Source: Bacteroidia bacterium (GTDB lineage: Bacteria; Bacteroidota; Bacteroidia; Flavobacteriales; Flavobacteriaceae). Taken from it: a DNA stretch of 7,672 nucleotides. The stretch covers positions 1 to 7,672 of the forward strand of contig JAUIJW010000110.1 in the NCBI GenBank assembly GCA_030431085.1. The letters run 5' to 3'. Below are positions 7,200-7,672 of the stretch, piece by piece. Numbering within the stretch: position 1 is the stretch's first letter; each line of letters starts with the position of its first letter. A program made the translations under genes and the position numbers. The notes beneath the pieces were generated by a model, which worked only from the letters and a program-made list of their open reading frames with translations, was not told the origin of the DNA and made no database searches.

Positions 7200-7290
7200 C
7201 TACCTACATCACACCGCTACAACCTAATACCTTTGCTGCGTTCCCGCCCTGGAGGATTCTCAGGGAGCTGGTTGTGTAGGACTTGCCGGC
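7187..7290 (-). ncRNA. ffs: Signal recognition particle RNA, small bacterial (4.5S-like) type
   Basis: The minus strand folds into the single long hairpin of the small bacterial SRP RNA, which binds Ffh and targets nascent membrane and secreted proteins to FtsY and the translocon. The apex is GCG-GGAA-CGC (7238-7247), a GGAA tetraloop, followed by the conserved asymmetric-loop sequence GCAGCA. The ends pair: GGCAAG (7287-7282) with CUUGCC (7199-7194), then CCUACA with UGUAGG and ACAACC with GGUUGU. The T-run 7193-7187 right after the closing stem acts as terminator. No Alu domain is present. The 5' end is estimated from the promoter to within a few bases. It is a single-copy housekeeping RNA in most bacteria. 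Confidence 0.93.
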
Positions 7291-7292
7291 TG

Positions 7293-7322
7293 CAAATTTA
7301 CAACCCTTTTACAATAAAGCAA
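7293..7322 (-). promoter_or_regulatory. Promoter of the SRP RNA gene
   Basis: On the minus strand TTG (7320-7322), 19 bases of spacer and TAAATTTG (7293-7300) match the Bacteroidota promoter TTG-N19-TAnnTTTG exactly. The predicted start, a few bases downstream at about 7287-7290, coincides with the first paired base of the SRP hairpin. Confidence 0.75.
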
Positions 7323-7360
7323 GCTTTTTTTGTAACTTTTTATTACGAAATAGCACTTAT

Positions 7361-7395
7361 AATTGTCAATACATATTTAATTGCCAATACATATT
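7361..7395. repeat. Tandem direct repeat upstream of the DUF4199 gene
   Basis: AATTGTCAATACATATT (7361-7377) is repeated as AATTGCCAATACATATT (7379-7395), 16 of 17 bases identical with a period of 18. The second copy supplies the TTG of the DUF4199 -33 box; the first lies just upstream, where an activator would bind. It may be a regulator site or a simple local duplication. Confidence 0.6.
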
Positions 7396-7409
7396 ATTAA
7401 TTATATTTG
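7381..7409 (+). promoter_or_regulatory. Promoter of the DUF4199 gene
   Basis: TTG (7381-7383), 18 bases, then TATATTTG (7402-7409) matches the Bacteroidota pattern TTG-N(17-23)-TAnnTTTG. The start would fall near 7413-7416, giving a short AT-rich leader before the ATG at 7432. It is divergent from the SRP RNA promoter 60 bases away. Confidence 0.65.
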
Positions 7410-7431
7410 TTCAAATTTAAAACCTTATCAC

Positions 7432-7672
7432 ATGGAAAATCAAACTGCCTCACCTAAACAGATTATACTCAACTACGGTGTCATATTAGCTACAATTTCA
7501 ATTTTATTAAATGTTATCATGTATGCTCTTGGTAAGCATTATGAGCAAGATTGGAAAATGGGCGTCATTGGCTTTGTAATTATGGCTGCTGTTATTTTTA
7601 TGGGAATTAAAAAATTTAAAGAATTTAATGGTAATATTCTTTCTTTAGGTCAAGCCTTAAAAACAGGAATGG
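7432..7672 (+). CDS. DUF4199-like membrane protein, C-terminus cut by window edge
   Basis: The first 80 codons are present. After a short polar start (MENQTASPKQ) there are two hydrophobic segments, about residues 11-33 and 44-59, separated by the polar stretch GKHYEQDWK, and then a conserved-looking FKEFNGNILSLGQALKTGM. This arrangement, with the SLGQALKTG motif between membrane helices, is that of the DUF4199 family of small Bacteroidota inner-membrane proteins, whose function is not established. In my recollection of Flavobacteriia genomes such genes often sit beside a dolichol-phosphate-mannose-synthase-like glycosyltransferase; that region would lie beyond the right edge. It is the only plus-strand gene in the window. 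Confidence 0.85.
   Translation, partial: MENQTASPKQIILNYGVILATISILLNVIMYALGKHYEQDWKMGVIGFVIMAAVIFMGIKKFKEFNGNILSLGQALKTGM

Noticed and set aside
7187..7290. SRP RNA region as a riboswitch or tRNA
   Set aside because: The GGAA-capped single hairpin, GCAGCA internal loop and own promoter and terminator identify SRP RNA; there is no cloverleaf and no following coding frame under its control.
7361..7395. Direct repeat as a CRISPR remnant or replication iterons
   Set aside because: Only two units with a 1-base gap; no spacers, no cas genes, no replication gene.
1..7672. A novel defence, mobile or biosynthetic system
   Set aside because: All sizeable coding regions belong to known families with ordinary domain layout; I see no transposase, integrase, terminal repeats, toxin-antitoxin pair or composition shift.

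Overview
The window looks like an ordinary chromosomal stretch from a Bacteroidota bacterium, most likely a member of the Flavobacteriia. The DNA is AT-rich. Candidate promoters fit the Bacteroidota pattern (TTG or TTTG at -33, TAnnTTTG at -7) and starts lack clear Shine-Dalgarno sequences. The right-hand gene resembles the DUF4199 membrane proteins common in this phylum. I inferred taxonomy from these traits and the protein families, without any database search.

Layout, left to right. Positions 1-5364 hold four genes, all on the minus strand and so transcribed right to left: a FUSC/YccS-like inner-membrane protein (3124-5364), a secreted S10 serine carboxypeptidase-like peptidase (1605-3092), a lipoprotein PQQ-type sugar dehydrogenase (464-1594, or to 1624 from an alternative GTG start), and the N-terminal part of a lipoprotein alpha/beta hydrolase (1-380, running off the left edge). 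The first three are tightly spaced and probably co-transcribed. The fourth follows 83-113 bp later and may have an extra promoter. A strong hairpin terminator at 5413-5446 separates this group from a transaldolase/fructose-6-phosphate aldolase gene (5469-6122, minus), which has its own promoter. Next comes a classical short-chain dehydrogenase/reductase (6266-7066, minus), then the small SRP RNA gene (about 7187-7290, minus) with a very good promoter and a terminator T-run. The window ends with the start of a DUF4199 membrane protein (7432-7672, plus), divergent from the SRP RNA.

How the genes work together: the left cluster is mainly cell-envelope and export (membrane protein, secreted peptidase, two lipoproteins acting outside the inner membrane), consistent with envelope maintenance or use of external peptides, sugars and esters. 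The other genes are housekeeping: pentose phosphate metabolism, a redox enzyme and protein targeting. I see no mobile element, CRISPR array, defence system or tRNA, and no convincing new system. The most informative points are three start-site corrections, the contrasting lipoprotein sorting signals, an active-site Phe in the aldolase that favours transaldolase activity, and unexplained repeats and palindromes around the SRP RNA gene.
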